DNA from: Candidatus Allofournierella merdavium
GTDB lineage: Bacteria > Bacillota > Clostridia > Oscillospirales > Ruminococcaceae
Direction: 5' to 3'
Length of the DNA stretch: 33,963 bases
Assembly (NCBI GenBank): GCA_019118765.1
Contig: DWYI01000066.1
Span: 1-33,963 of the forward strand
In this document: positions 1 through 7,558 of the stretch, in pieces
Numbering within the stretch: the stretch's first letter is position 1
How the letters are laid out: the number at the start of each line of letters is the position of its first letter
The notes under the pieces: generated by a model
Told to the model about the DNA's origin: nothing
Seen by the model: only the letters and a program-made list of their open reading frames with translations
The model's database searches: none
Position numbers and translations under genes: made by a program

Positions 1-2
1 CT

Positions 3-440
3 CCCGGCCTCTCCAGCGCCCCGGCCATCGGGGCCTACCTGCTGGAGCTCCTGGCCAACGCCGGCTGCGGGCTGAAGGAAAAGGCGGACTTCGACGACCA
101 TCGGGAGCACCTGGTCTTCCGGGACCTGTCCTCAGAGGAGAAGGCCGCCCTCATCCAGCGGGACCCCAGCTACGGCCGGGTCATCTGCCGCTGCGAGACC
201 ATCACCGAGGGGGAGATCCTGGCCGCCCTCCGGAGCCCCATCCCGCCCCGCACCATCAACGGGGTCAAGCGGCGGTGCAACGCCGGCATGGGCCGCTGCC
301 AGGGCGGCTTCTGCGGCCCGCGGGTACAGGAGATCATCGCCCGGGAACTGGGTCTGGACCAGGCCGACGTCCTGCTGGAGCAGGCGGGCAGCTACATCCT
401 GACGGGCAAGACCAAGACGGGAGGGAACGGAAATGTATGA
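3..440 (+). CDS. FAD-dependent glycerol-3-phosphate dehydrogenase-type enzyme, C-terminal part (partial)
   Basis: The reading frame enters from the left edge and ends at TGA 438-440, giving 145 residues of the C-terminus. After a short linker (residues about 35-55) comes a BFD-like [2Fe-2S] domain: a CRC pair (codons at 186 and 192) followed by cysteines at codons 276, 297 and 312 in a context rich in Gly (CNAGMGRCQGGFCGP). This layout is known from clostridial anaerobic GlpA/GlpO-type glycerol-3-phosphate dehydrogenases, and the two genes that follow are their usual partners, so I infer oxidation of glycerol-3-phosphate to dihydroxyacetone phosphate with electrons passed to the next protein. 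The catalytic FAD domain lies outside the window. The stop overlaps the next start by 8 bases, indicating translational coupling. It could also be another Fe-S amine or 2-hydroxy acid oxidase with the same C-terminal domain. Confidence 0.75.
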   Translation, partial: PGLSSAPAIGAYLLELLANAGCGLKEKADFDDHREHLVFRDLSSEEKAALIQRDPSYGRVICRCETITEGEILAALRSPIPPRTINGVKRRCNAGMGRCQGGFCGPRVQEIIARELGLDQADVLLEQAGSYILTGKTKTGGNGNV

Positions 441-1698
441 TCTGATCGTGGTGGGCGGCGGCCCCGCCGGCCTGGCGGCCGCCTGCAAAGCCTGGGACGA
501 GGGGGTAAAGCACATCCTCGTGCTGGAGCGGGACCGGGAACTGGGCGGCATCCTGAACCAGTGCATCCACAACGGTTTCGGGCTGCAGCGCTTCAAGGAG
601 GAACTCACCGGCCCGGAGTACGCCGGGCGGTACATTGACATGCTGCGGGCCACCGGCGTGGAGGCCAGGCTGGACACCATGGTGCTGCAGATCGTGCCCG
701 GCGAAGGCGGCGCGCCCCATCAGGTGCACGCCATCAACGGCGCCGACGGCTACATGGTGCTGGAGACCAAAACCGTGGTGCTGGCCATGGGCTGCCGGGA
801 GCGCACCCGGGGCGCCATCAGCACCCCCGGCGAGCGGTGCGCCGGCATCTTCACCGCCGGCGCGGCCCAGCGCTTTTTGAACATGGAGGGCTACATGGTG
901 GGCCGCCGGGTGGTCATCCTCGGCTCCGGCGACATCGGCCTCATCATGGCCCGCCGCATGACCCTGGAGGGCGCCAAGGTGCTGGCCTGCGTGGAACTGA
1001 TGCCCTATTCCGGGGGCCTTACCCGCAACATCGTGCAGTGCCTGGAGGACTACGGCATCCCCCTCTATCTCTCCCACACCATCACCGACATCAAGGGCCA
1101 TCAGCGGGTGGAGCAGGTGACGGTGAGCCAGGTGGGCCCCGACCGCCGGCCGGTGCCCGGCACCGAGATGGTGTTTGACTGCGACACGGTGCTGCTGAGC
1201 GTGGGCCTCATCCCCGAGAACGAGCTGACGCGGCAGGCGGGCATCACCATGGACCGCCGCACCAGCGGCGCGGTGGTCTATGAAAACATGGAGACCGGCG
1301 TGCCGGGCATCTTCGCCTGCGGCAATGTGGTGCATGTGCACGACCTGGTGGACTACGTCTCCGCCGAGAGCGAGCGGGCGGGCGCGGCGGCCGCCGCCTA
1401 TGTGCAGGGCAAGCGGGCCGCCGGCGACGCGCTGGAACTGCAAAACGGCGACGGGGTGAGTTACACCGTGCCCCAGCACCTGCGGCTGGACGCGCTGGAA
1501 AAGCCCGCCCAGGTGTTCTTCCGGGTGAACCGGGTGACGAAGGACGCCCAGATCCTTGCCACCGACGCCGACGGCAAGACCATCGCCCGCTTCAAGCGGG
1601 AGCACATGGCCCCCGGCGAGATGGAGCAGATCGGGCTGCCGCCGCAGCTTTTGAAACAGGCCCGGGGCCCGCTGACCCTGCGCATCCAGGAGGTGTAA
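433..1698 (+). CDS. NAD(P)/FAD-dependent oxidoreductase (partner of glycerol-3-phosphate dehydrogenase)
   Basis: 421 residues of the pyridine nucleotide-disulfide oxidoreductase fold. An N-terminal FAD-binding motif GGGPAG lies at residues 8-13, followed by an ERD/GG segment (LERDRELGGILNQCIH). A second dinucleotide motif, VVILGSGDIGLIMARRM, lies near residue 160. The C-terminal FAD contact IFACGNVVHVHDLVD follows near residue 290. In clostridia such proteins sit between a GlpA-like dehydrogenase and a DUF1667 protein, as here, and are thought to transfer electrons between the flavoenzyme and NAD(P) or a quinone-like acceptor. ATG at 433 overlaps the upstream stop; the stop is followed after 4 bases by the DUF1667 gene. 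Members are often annotated as thioredoxin-reductase-like, but no redox-active CxxC disulfide is visible, so that activity is unlikely. The electron acceptor cannot be read from sequence. Confidence 0.85.
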   Translation: MYDLIVVGGGPAGLAAACKAWDEGVKHILVLERDRELGGILNQCIHNGFGLQRFKEELTGPEYAGRYIDMLRATGVEARLDTMVLQIVPGEGGAPHQVHAINGADGYMVLETKTVVLAMGCRERTRGAISTPGERCAGIFTAGAAQRFLNMEGYMVGRRVVILGSGDIGLIMARRMTLEGAKVLACVELMPYSGGLTRNIVQCLEDYGIPLYLSHTITDIKGHQRVEQVTVSQVGPDRRPVPGTEMVFDCDTVLLSVGLIPENELTRQAGITMDRRTSGAVVYENMETGVPGIFACGNVVHVHDLVDYVSAESERAGAAAAAYVQGKRAAGDALELQNGDGVSYTVPQHLRLDALEKPAQVFFRVNRVTKDAQILATDADGKTIARFKREHMAPGEMEQIGLPPQLLKQARGPLTLRIQEV

Positions 1699-1702
1699 CG
1701 CC

Positions 1703-2056
1703 ATGAAAGAACTGATCTGCATCGTCTGCCCCAGGGGCTGCCATCTGAAGGTGGACGAGGAAAACGGCTGGGCGGTCACCGGCAATTCCTGCCCCAAGGG
1801 CGCGGAGTACGGCCAGAACGAACTGCGCAACCCCACCCGGGTGCTCACCACCACCGTCTGCGTGGCGGGCGGGCTGTATCCCCGGATTCCGGTGAAGACC
1901 AGCCGGGCCATCCCCAAGGGCCTTTTGATGGACGCCATGGCCGAGGTGGCCAAGGTGCGGCTGACCACGCCGGTGCGCCGGGGCCAGGTGATCCTGCCGG
2001 ACCTGCTGGGCACCGGGGCGGATCTGGTGGCCAGCCGGGATATGGACGCGCTGTGA
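1703..2056 (+). CDS. DUF1667 domain-containing protein
   Basis: 117 residues. The N-terminus carries the family pattern of cysteines (ICIVCPRGCHL at residues 5-15 and NSCPKGAEYG near 28-37), which fits an Fe-S or metal site. The rest (residues 45-90) has the characteristic NPTRVLTTTV and IPKGLLMDAM segments. DUF1667 proteins are known as the third gene of clostridial glycerol-3-phosphate dehydrogenase modules, probably a small electron-transfer subunit; its exact function is unproven. The gene follows the oxidoreductase by 4 bases and is the last of the operon, since a strong terminator begins 23 bases after its stop. The start ATG at 1703 is preceded by AGGAGG inside the end of the upstream gene. 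Confidence 0.85.
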   Translation: MKELICIVCPRGCHLKVDEENGWAVTGNSCPKGAEYGQNELRNPTRVLTTTVCVAGGLYPRIPVKTSRAIPKGLLMDAMAEVAKVRLTTPVRRGQVILPDLLGTGADLVASRDMDAL

Positions 2057-2079
2057 CACGGCCGTGACGGCCGACCACA

Positions 2080-2119
2080 GGGGGAGGGACGCTGTGCGGC
2101 GTCCCTCCCCCGCTTTTTT
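2080..2119 (+). terminator. Rho-independent terminator of the dehydrogenase operon
   Basis: A perfect 13-bp stem (2080-2092 paired with 2099-2111), a 6-base loop, then GC and six T's (2114-2119). It closes the three-gene dehydrogenase operon. Confidence 0.93.
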
Positions 2120-2164
2120 GTCTGCTCATATTTTTTCGTGCGGGCGTTCCTGCCGCCGCGCGCA

Positions 2165-2192
2165 TTGACACGGCGTTTGCCTCTGTGATAGT
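2165..2192 (+). promoter_or_regulatory. Promoter of the MarR gene
   Basis: A consensus -35 box TTGACA (2165-2170), 16-base spacer and GATAGT (2187-2192, 4 of 6 matches) precede the MarR gene. The predicted transcript has a leader of about 40 bases. Confidence 0.6.
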
Positions 2193-2236
2193 ATCTTAGT
2201 GAATTGAAACTCCCCGCAAAGGAGGCGTCTCACACG

Positions 2237-2743
2237 TTGGGTACGGAATGGATGGGCCGCTACCGGCCGCTGGTGGCCGCGCTGGTGCGCCACACGAATA
2301 TTGTGCAGCGGACCTTCAGCAAACGCGCCCCCCTCACAGAGGGCATCTCCCTGACCGCGCAGGAATGGCAGGTATTCGAATACATTCTGGAGCACCAGGA
2401 GGACGACTCCTGCATGAACTGTATCTCCGAGCAGCTGGGCATCCCCCAGAGCACCTTTTCCAAGATCGCCAAGCTGCTGTGCGAACTGGGCCTTGTGGAC
2501 AAATACCAGGCGGAAAACAACCGAAAGAACATCATCCTGCGCCCCTCCGACATGGGGGCCGAGATCTACCGCCGGCACGCCGCCGCCATCAACCAGGCCT
2601 CCTTCAAGGGCTTTTTCAGCGAGCTGGAAAGCCTGAGCGACGACGAACTGGCGGTGTTCACCGCCGCCCTGGAAAAGCTGGACCGGGCCCTTTCCCAGGG
2701 CGAACCGGAAAAGCAGAAACCGCGCCTGATCAAAAAGGTATGA
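2237..2743 (+). CDS. MarR family transcriptional regulator
   Basis: 168 residues with the winged-helix DNA-binding core of MarR repressors: the segment around residues 60-105 (MNCISEQLGIPQSTFSKIAK then LCELGLVDKY) is the helix-turn-helix, followed by the wing (ENNRKNIILRPSDMG) and long dimerisation helices at the C-terminus. I chose the TTG at 2237 because AAAGGAGG (2218-2225) lies 11 bases upstream; an ATG at 2252 is possible but too far from that site, and the earlier TTG at 2204 has none. It is transcribed alone from its own promoter and ends at a terminator shared with the convergent TetR gene, so its target is not obvious from context. Ligand unknown; MarR proteins usually sense phenolic, oxidant or drug-like molecules. 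Confidence 0.85.
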   Translation: MGTEWMGRYRPLVAALVRHTNIVQRTFSKRAPLTEGISLTAQEWQVFEYILEHQEDDSCMNCISEQLGIPQSTFSKIAKLLCELGLVDKYQAENNRKNIILRPSDMGAEIYRRHAAAINQASFKGFFSELESLSDDELAVFTAALEKLDRALSQGEPEKQKPRLIKKV

Positions 2744-2784
2744 CCGCCGCCCCCCTGTCCGGCCGGCGGTTTGCCCGAAAACAA

Positions 2785-2825
2785 ACGGGCCGCCCGCGCA
2801 TACGCGCGGGGGGCCCGTCGTTTTT
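2785..2825. terminator. Shared bidirectional terminator (MarR / TetR)
   Basis: A 15-bp GC-rich hairpin (2785-2799 with the arm ending at 2818, one mismatch) followed by CG and five T's on the plus strand. It lies between two convergent genes. Plus-strand termination is well supported; the minus-strand flank AACAAACG complement gives only a short T-rich tail. Confidence 0.75.
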
Positions 2826-3420
2826 ATTCTGCATCCTCCAGCAGCGGGCGCAGCGCCTGCCCCATCACAAAATCCATCTGCGTGGTCAGGTCGTACCCCG
2901 GCCCGTTGTGGATGGGCCAGTCGAACACCACGCCCCGGGCGCAGACCATCAGGTAGGTGCGCCACTGTGCCGGCGTGTACCGGCGGCTGAGCCGGCCGGC
3001 CCGCTGGTAGCCTTCCAGCAGGCGCTCCAGGATCAGTTCGAAGTTCTGGTTGCCCTGAAAGATCTCCCGGTTCTGGGGCGAGACCAGCAGCTGCACATAC
3101 TCCACCCCCATGCCCTCGTTCAGGCGGGCGTACTGGCGGAAGTACTCCATCAGCACCTCCTCAGGGGGCTTTTGCAGCGCGGCGGCGTCCTCAAAGGCGG
3201 AAAAGAAGTCGTCCGCGCGGATGAACATCTCCCCGTACAGGTCGGCCTTGGAGGGGTAATAGTGATACAGCGTGCCGATGCCCACCCCGGCGGCCTGGGC
3301 GATCTGCTCCACGCTCACATTCTGATAGCCGTATTTTCGAAACAACTCCGCGCCGCACCGGTAGATCTTCCGTTTGGTCTCCTGTGCCTGCAGCGCGCGC
3401 TTTGTCGGTTTCTTTTCCAT
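2824..3420 (-). CDS. TetR/AcrR family transcriptional regulator
   Basis: 198 residues. The N-terminal TetR helix-turn-helix is clear (residues about 12-60: TKRKIYRCGAELFRKYGY, VEQIAQAAGVGIGTLYHYYP, SKADLYGEMF), and the variable ligand-binding helical domain follows. The ATG at 3420 has a purine-rich site (GAGGTGGGG) just upstream. A strong promoter and a palindromic operator lie immediately before the gene, so autorepression is very likely. The upstream neighbour in the opposite direction of reading is the M20 amidohydrolase, which is separated by its own terminator, so a wider regulon cannot be assigned. The ligand is unknown. Confidence 0.9.
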   Translation of the reverse strand: MEKKPTKRALQAQETKRKIYRCGAELFRKYGYQNVSVEQIAQAAGVGIGTLYHYYPSKADLYGEMFIRADDFFSAFEDAAALQKPPEEVLMEYFRQYARLNEGMGVEYVQLLVSPQNREIFQGNQNFELILERLLEGYQRAGRLSRRYTPAQWRTYLMVCARGVVFDWPIHNGPGYDLTTQMDFVMGQALRPLLEDAE

Positions 3421-3433
3421 GGGGCCCCACCTC

Positions 3434-3472
3434 GTTGTAACTCATTATAACAAGTTCCGCCGCCGTTCTCAA
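3434..3472 (-). promoter_or_regulatory. Promoter and palindromic operator of the TetR gene
   Basis: On the minus strand TTGAGA (3467-3472), a 17-base spacer and a perfect TATAAT (3444-3449). An inverted repeat, GTTGTAA-ctca-TTATAAC with one mismatch (3434-3451), covers the -10 box, the classical position of an autorepressor operator. Confidence 0.75.
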
Positions 3473-3486
3473 CCGACGGCGAACAC

Positions 3487-3529
3487 AAAAACCGCCTGCG
3501 GGCCCCCAAAAGGCCCGCGGGCGGTTTTT
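3487..3529. terminator. Terminator of the M20 amidohydrolase gene
   Basis: An 18-base arm (3487-3504) pairs with 3512-3529 with one mismatch. The arms end in A-tract/T-tract, so it can act on both strands; on the minus strand it lies 25 bases after the amidohydrolase stop. Confidence 0.85.
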
Positions 3530-3554
3530 TCCGCAGGCTGCCGCACGCGGCGGA

Positions 3555-4748
3555 TCAGCCGTTCTCCCGCAGCCAGTTCAGCGCCACGCTGCAATAGGCC
3601 GCGGCGCCCCGGTACATCACGTCCTCGTTGAAGCGGATCTTCGGGTTGTGCTGGGAGTACGGATAGCCCTCCTCCGCGGTGCCGCTGGACAGCAGCAGAT
3701 AGCAGGAATCCACCTTCTGCGAGATCTCGCTCCAGTCGTCGGAGCCGGACAGCGGCGTCTTCATGATGGCCACCGGCTCACCGGTCAGCTCCCGGGTATA
3801 ACGCAGCACGCTCTCGGTGAGGGCCGGCGCGTTGTACACACAGGGAATGCCCTGGGTGAAGGTGACCCCGATCTGGGCGCCGAAGGCCTGCCCCATGCCG
3901 GCGCAGATGGCCTCGATCCGCTTTTTCAGCCGGGTGCGGGTGTCCTCCGACACGGTGCGCAGGGTGCCCACCAGCAGCGCGGTCTCCGGCAGCACATTGG
4001 CCGCGGAACCGCTCTGGAACTGGCCGAAGGTCAGCGAGCACTGTTCATAGGGCGGCACTTCCCGGGCGATCAGGTTTTCAAAGGCCTGGTACACATGCAC
4101 GCCGGCGTTGATGGGGTCCACGCCGTCCTGGGGCATGCTGCCGTGGGTGCCCTTGCCGGTGACCGTGACGGTGACCGTGTCGCAGGAGGACATCAGCGCC
4201 TCCTGCCGGGAGAAGAAGGTGCCCGCGGGATAGGGCGTGTTGGACCAGATGTGCATGGAGAACGCCGCGTCCACATGGGGATCTTCCAGAACGCCGTCCT
4301 TCAGCATGGCCTGGCTGCCCGAAAAGCCCAGGGGGTTGGTGCCCTCCTCGTCCGGCTGGAACATCAGCTTCACGCAGCCGTTCAGTTCCGCCTCGTGCTC
4401 CTTCAGCAGCCGGGCCGCCCCCAGCAGCATGGCCGTGTGCACATCGTGCCCGCAGGTGTGGGCCGCGTCGCCTGTGGCCGCGAACTCCAGGCCGGACTCC
4501 TCTTTCATCGGCAGCGCGTCCATATCCGCCCGCAGCAGCACGGTTTTTCCGCCCTGCTTGCCCACGGTGGCCACGATGCCCGCTCCGCTCATCCGCCGGG
4601 GTTCATAGCCCATCTCCTTCAGTTTTTCCTCCACAAATGCGCACGTCTGCCGCAGCTCAAAGCCCACCTCGGCATGGCAGTGCAGCCACCGGCGGTTTTC
4701 CACCAGTTCCGCCTGCGTCTCCTTCGCGCGCTGTAACAGTTCATTCAT
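3555..4748 (-). CDS. M20 family metallo-amidohydrolase (hippurate hydrolase / N-acyl amino acid amidohydrolase type)
   Basis: 397 residues, the normal length of the M20D subfamily. Visible motifs are RADMDALPM (residues 73-81), HTCGHDVHTAMLLG (97-110, metal ligands Cys99 and His101), FQPDEEG (130-136, with the catalytic and metal-binding Glu pair) and a conserved SMHIWSN segment (metal His) near residue 165. The Cys in the HTCGHD motif is typical of the hippurate/IAA-amino acid hydrolase branch rather than of the peptidase T branch. The enzyme should hydrolyse an amide bond of an N-acyl amino acid or small peptide in the cytoplasm. ATG at 4748 has GGGAGG about 10 bases upstream. It is transcribed divergently from a YfcC-type transporter, so I infer that transporter brings in the substrate or exports a product. 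The exact substrate is unknown. Confidence 0.92.
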   Translation of the reverse strand: MNELLQRAKETQAELVENRRWLHCHAEVGFELRQTCAFVEEKLKEMGYEPRRMSGAGIVATVGKQGGKTVLLRADMDALPMKEESGLEFAATGDAAHTCGHDVHTAMLLGAARLLKEHEAELNGCVKLMFQPDEEGTNPLGFSGSQAMLKDGVLEDPHVDAAFSMHIWSNTPYPAGTFFSRQEALMSSCDTVTVTVTGKGTHGSMPQDGVDPINAGVHVYQAFENLIAREVPPYEQCSLTFGQFQSGSAANVLPETALLVGTLRTVSEDTRTRLKKRIEAICAGMGQAFGAQIGVTFTQGIPCVYNAPALTESVLRYTRELTGEPVAIMKTPLSGSDDWSEISQKVDSCYLLLSSGTAEEGYPYSQHNPKIRFNEDVMYRGAAAYCSVALNWLRENG

Positions 4749-4985
4749 TGTGAATCTGCCTCCCTGCGAATCTGTTTCCTTTGCTCCTCCGCCAAAAACT
4801 TTTTACGGAAAGGGTTGTTTTTTTGAAAATTGAGTGACAGAATCAGCTCATCGAATGTATTCCATGAACATATTCTACAAAGCATTTTCAGCCCTGTCAA
4901 CCGCCTTTTCGCGTTTATGCGCAGCGTTTGCCGCGGCATTTCGCGGAGGGGCACCAGTTTCCACCGATCGAAAGGAGCAATTTTT
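4749..4985. promoter_or_regulatory. Divergent intergenic region with tandem palindromic sites
   Basis: This 237-base gap separates the amidohydrolase and transporter genes. At 4853-4875 two 10-base near-palindromes, GAATGTATTC and GAACATATTC, are arranged 13 bases apart and together form an imperfect 23-base inverted repeat, a plausible shared operator. -35-like TTGAAA (4823-4828) and TTGAGT (4830-4835) lie just upstream, but no convincing -10 pairs with them. The region is AT-rich in its left half. Confidence 0.45.
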
Positions 4986-6389
4986 GTGGAAAAGCGGAAA
5001 ACACAGTTTCGTATGCCCGCCGCGTTCACGGTGCTGATCCTGCTCACCATCGTGGTGGCCATCATTACCCAGTTCATCCCGGCCATCACGCCGGCCAAGG
5101 TGTCCGACGTGGTCATGGCCCCCATCGACGGCTTTGCCAGCGCCCTGGGCGTATCCCTGTTCGTGCTGGTGCTGGGCGGCTTTCTGGGCGTTGTGATGAA
5201 GACCGGCTCGCTGAACGCCGGCATCACCGCCGTTGTGAAGAAGCTGAACGGCAAGGAGACCTGGATGATCCCCATCCTGATGTTCCTCATCAGCGTGGGC
5301 GGCACCACCTACGGGATGTTTGAGGAGACCATCGCCTTTTATGCCCTGGTCACCTCCACCATGGTGGCGGCCGGCTTCGACCCGCTGATCGCCGCCTCCA
5401 CCATCCTGCTGGGCTCCACGGCGGGCACCCTGGGCGCCACGGTGAACCCCTTCAGCGTCTCCGCCAGCGTGGACGCGCTGAACTCGGTGGGCATCGAGTC
5501 CAACCAGACCATCATCATCCTGGCGGGCTGTGTCTCCTGGATCGTGTGCTACCTCATCGGCGCCGTTTTTGTGGTGCGCTACGCCAACAAAGTCAAGGCG
5601 GACAGAAAAGCGTCCCTTCTGACCGAGGACGAGTGGGCCTCGGTGGAAAAGGAGTACAGCGGCGACAAACAGCCGGACGCCTCCGCCGATTTCACCCTGC
5701 GGCAGAAGGTGGTGCTGGTGCTCTTCGGCATCTCCTTTGTGGTGATAATCGTGGGCATGATCCCCTGGAACTCCTTCGACATCCACCTGTTCGACCACAC
5801 CAGCTTTTTGACCGGCGTCAACCTGGGCGACTGGTACTTCAGCGAGCTGACCGCCTGGTTCCTGGTGATGGCCATCGTGATCGGCCTGGTATACGGCCTG
5901 AAGGAGCGGGAGATCGTGAACTCCTTCCTGGGCGGCGCGGGCGATCTGATCGGCGTGGCGCTGGTGATCGCCGTCTCCCGGGGCGTCTCGGTCATCATGA
6001 GCAGCACCGGGCTGGACATGTACATTCTGGAAAAGGCCTTCGGCGCGCTGCAGGGCACCTCGTCCCTCCTGTTCACCGGCGTGTCCTACATCGTGTATCT
6101 GCTGCTGTCGGTGCTGATCCCCTCCTCCTCCGGCCTGGCCACCGTGTCCATGCCCATCATGGGCCCGCTGGCGCAGAACCTGGGCCTGGTGCCGGAGATC
6201 ATGGTCTGTGTGCTCAGCGGCTCCTGCGCGCTGATCAACTGCATCAGCCCCACCAGCGGCACCCTGATGGGCGCCATCTCCATCTGCCGCGTGGAGTTTT
6301 CCACCTGGGTGCGATACATCTGGAAACCCCTGGCCGCCATGCTGGTGGTCCACATCGTGATCCTGTCCATCGGCATGGTGGTGCTGTGA
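4986..6389 (+). CDS. YfcC family membrane transporter (DcuC / C4-dicarboxylate carrier superfamily)
   Basis: 467 residues with about 12 hydrophobic segments. The N-terminus (EKRKTQFRMPAAF followed by a membrane helix ending in TQFIP) is the hallmark of YfcC proteins, and the GGTTYGMFEET and SSSGLATVSMPIMGPLA segments match the re-entrant loop regions of this superfamily. I set the start at GTG 4986 because AAAGGAGC lies 9 bases upstream; an upstream in-frame extension lacks a membrane or family match. YfcC relatives are predicted amino acid, peptide or arginine/ornithine carriers. Next to an M20 amidohydrolase the arrangement recalls abgT-abgAB, so uptake of an N-acyl amino acid or dipeptide is a reasonable inference. 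A strong terminator follows. Confidence 0.85.
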   Translation: MEKRKTQFRMPAAFTVLILLTIVVAIITQFIPAITPAKVSDVVMAPIDGFASALGVSLFVLVLGGFLGVVMKTGSLNAGITAVVKKLNGKETWMIPILMFLISVGGTTYGMFEETIAFYALVTSTMVAAGFDPLIAASTILLGSTAGTLGATVNPFSVSASVDALNSVGIESNQTIIILAGCVSWIVCYLIGAVFVVRYANKVKADRKASLLTEDEWASVEKEYSGDKQPDASADFTLRQKVVLVLFGISFVVIIVGMIPWNSFDIHLFDHTSFLTGVNLGDWYFSELTAWFLVMAIVIGLVYGLKEREIVNSFLGGAGDLIGVALVIAVSRGVSVIMSSTGLDMYILEKAFGALQGTSSLLFTGVSYIVYLLLSVLIPSSSGLATVSMPIMGPLAQNLGLVPEIMVCVLSGSCALINCISPTSGTLMGAISICRVEFSTWVRYIWKPLAAMLVVHIVILSIGMVVL

Positions 6390-6413
6390 GCGCCCCGCCG
6401 CGAAACCAAACCG

Positions 6414-6448
6414 CAGCCGCCTCCCCGCCGGGGAGGCGGCTGTTTTTT
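6414..6448 (+). terminator. Rho-independent terminator after the YfcC gene
   Basis: A perfect 13-bp stem (6414-6426 with 6430-6442), a GCC loop and six T's (6443-6448), 25 bases after the stop codon. Confidence 0.94.
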
Positions 6449-6485
6449 CGCCTTCCGCCCTTTTCCCCTTTGCGGAAAAGAGGGC

Positions 6486-6514
6486 TGGCCAGAGCGCCAA
6501 GGATGGTGTACAAT
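6486..6514 (+). promoter_or_regulatory. Candidate promoter of cutC
   Basis: TGGCCA (6486-6491), a 17-base spacer and TACAAT (6509-6514, 5 of 6) precede cutC by about 50 bases. The -35 match is weak. Confidence 0.4.
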
Positions 6515-6565
6515 ATCCATACCGGGCCGCCGGCGGCCCTATTCCCACGAAACGAGGAGAGCGAA

Positions 6566-7306
6566 ATGGAACATCTGCTGGAGATCTGTGTGGACTCGCT
6601 GGAATCCGCCCTGGCGGCCCAGGAGGGCGGCGCCGACCGGCTGGAGCTGTGCGCCAACCTTCTGATCGGCGGCACCTCCCCCTCCCTGGGGCTGGTGCGC
6701 CAGGTGCTGCGGGAGGTAAGCATTCCGGTGAACGTGCTTTTGCGCCCCCGCTTCGGCGAGTTCTGCTTCACCCCCGCGGAAAAGGAGACGACCCTGTGGG
6801 AGGTGGAGCAGTGCCGCGCCCTGGGCGCGAACGGGGTGGTGCTGGGCGCCCTTTTGCCCGACGGCAGGCTGGACGGCCCCTTCCTGGCCGACTGCGTCGC
6901 CGCCTCCGCCGGCATGTGCCACACCCTCCACCGGGCCTTCGATCTGTGCCGCGACCCCTTTGAGGGGCTGGAAGACGCGATCGCCCTGGGGTTCGACACA
7001 ATCCTCACCTCCGGCCAGCAGGCCAAAGCCCCTCAGGGCGCGGAACTGCTGCGGCAGCTGACGGCGCGCGCCGCCGGCCGCATCGCCATTCTGGCCGGCA
7101 GCGGCGTGGGGCCGGACAACCTGGCCCTGCTCGCCCGCGCCGGCGTGCGCCAGTTCCACTTTTCCGCCAAGCGGGCCGTGCCCAGCCCCATGCGCTTTCG
7201 CCGGGAAGGGGTGCCCATGGGCCTGCCGGTGGCGGACGAGTACCTGCGGGAATACGCCGACGCCGCCCTGGTGCGGCGGGCAAAGCGGATTTTGCAGGAC
7301 ATGTAG
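6566..7306 (+). CDS. cutC: CutC family protein (copper homeostasis protein CutC)
   Basis: 246 residues, close to the 248 of E. coli CutC, spanning a complete TIM barrel. Family signatures are visible: an N-terminal EICVDSLESALAAQEGGADRLELC strand-helix unit (residues 6-29), GGTSPSLG (35-42), VLLRPRFGEFCF (55-66), TLHRAFD near 124, and ILTSGQ near 147. The ATG at 6566 follows GAGGAGA. CutC was named for copper tolerance in E. coli, but the family's biochemical activity remains unclear, so the copper role should be treated as historical annotation. It appears to be monocistronic, between the YfcC terminator and the PTS promoter. No strong terminator follows it. Confidence 0.93.
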   Translation: MEHLLEICVDSLESALAAQEGGADRLELCANLLIGGTSPSLGLVRQVLREVSIPVNVLLRPRFGEFCFTPAEKETTLWEVEQCRALGANGVVLGALLPDGRLDGPFLADCVAASAGMCHTLHRAFDLCRDPFEGLEDAIALGFDTILTSGQQAKAPQGAELLRQLTARAAGRIAILAGSGVGPDNLALLARAGVRQFHFSAKRAVPSPMRFRREGVPMGLPVADEYLREYADAALVRRAKRILQDM

Positions 7307-7335
7307 CGGTTTTTCGGGGATTTTCAATCCGCAAA

Positions 7336-7357
7336 ACAAACAAATTATTGTGTTTGT
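7336..7357. repeat. Inverted repeat upstream of the PTS promoter
   Basis: Arms ACAAACA and TGTTTGT separated by 8 AT-rich bases, about 45 bases upstream of the PTS -35 box in a markedly AT-rich stretch. It could be a regulator-binding site; no protein can be assigned. Confidence 0.3.
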
Positions 7358-7400
7358 ATTTGTGCATTTGGCAGAATCACCGTATTTTTTGCCGGAATTG

Positions 7401-7429
7401 TTGACAATCTTTGAACCGATTGATAAGCT
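7401..7429 (+). promoter_or_regulatory. Promoter of the PTS operon
   Basis: A consensus TTGACA (7401-7406), 17-base spacer and a poor TAAGCT (7424-7429, 3 of 6). The predicted start lies just before the antiterminator RNA element, which supports the placement. Confidence 0.55.
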
Positions 7430-7445
7430 TAGGGTGTTAAGTGTT

Positions 7446-7534
7446 GGGTTGTTACTGTTCGGCAGGCAAGACCATATTCAAAACTTTTCCATGGAAATTC
7501 CATTGATGGAACGGTTTTGAATGTGGTCTTTTTT
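7446..7534 (+). promoter_or_regulatory. Ribonucleic antiterminator (RAT) overlapping an intrinsic terminator
   Basis: Positions 7446-7473 match the LicT/SacY/GlcT-type RAT: GGGTTGTTACTG at 7446-7457 and GCAGGCAA at 7462-7469, forming the short two-loop hairpin bound by the CAT domain. Its 3' end overlaps the left arm (7468-7484) of a terminator whose right arm is 7514-7530 (17 bp with one G-U pair), followed by T's to 7534. RAT folding and terminator folding are therefore mutually exclusive. Known mechanism for the family: the active antiterminator protein stabilises RAT and allows read-through. Here the switch lies upstream of the antiterminator gene itself, giving autoregulation. Confidence 0.9.
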
Positions 7535-7558
7535 GTTTCTGCCAGCGAGGTCGATTGT

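Noticed and set aside
4830..4985. N-terminal extension of the YfcC transporter by 52 codons
   Set aside because: No ribosome binding site at 4830, the extension has no family match, and GTG 4986 has a well-placed AAAGGAGC and yields the canonical N-terminus.
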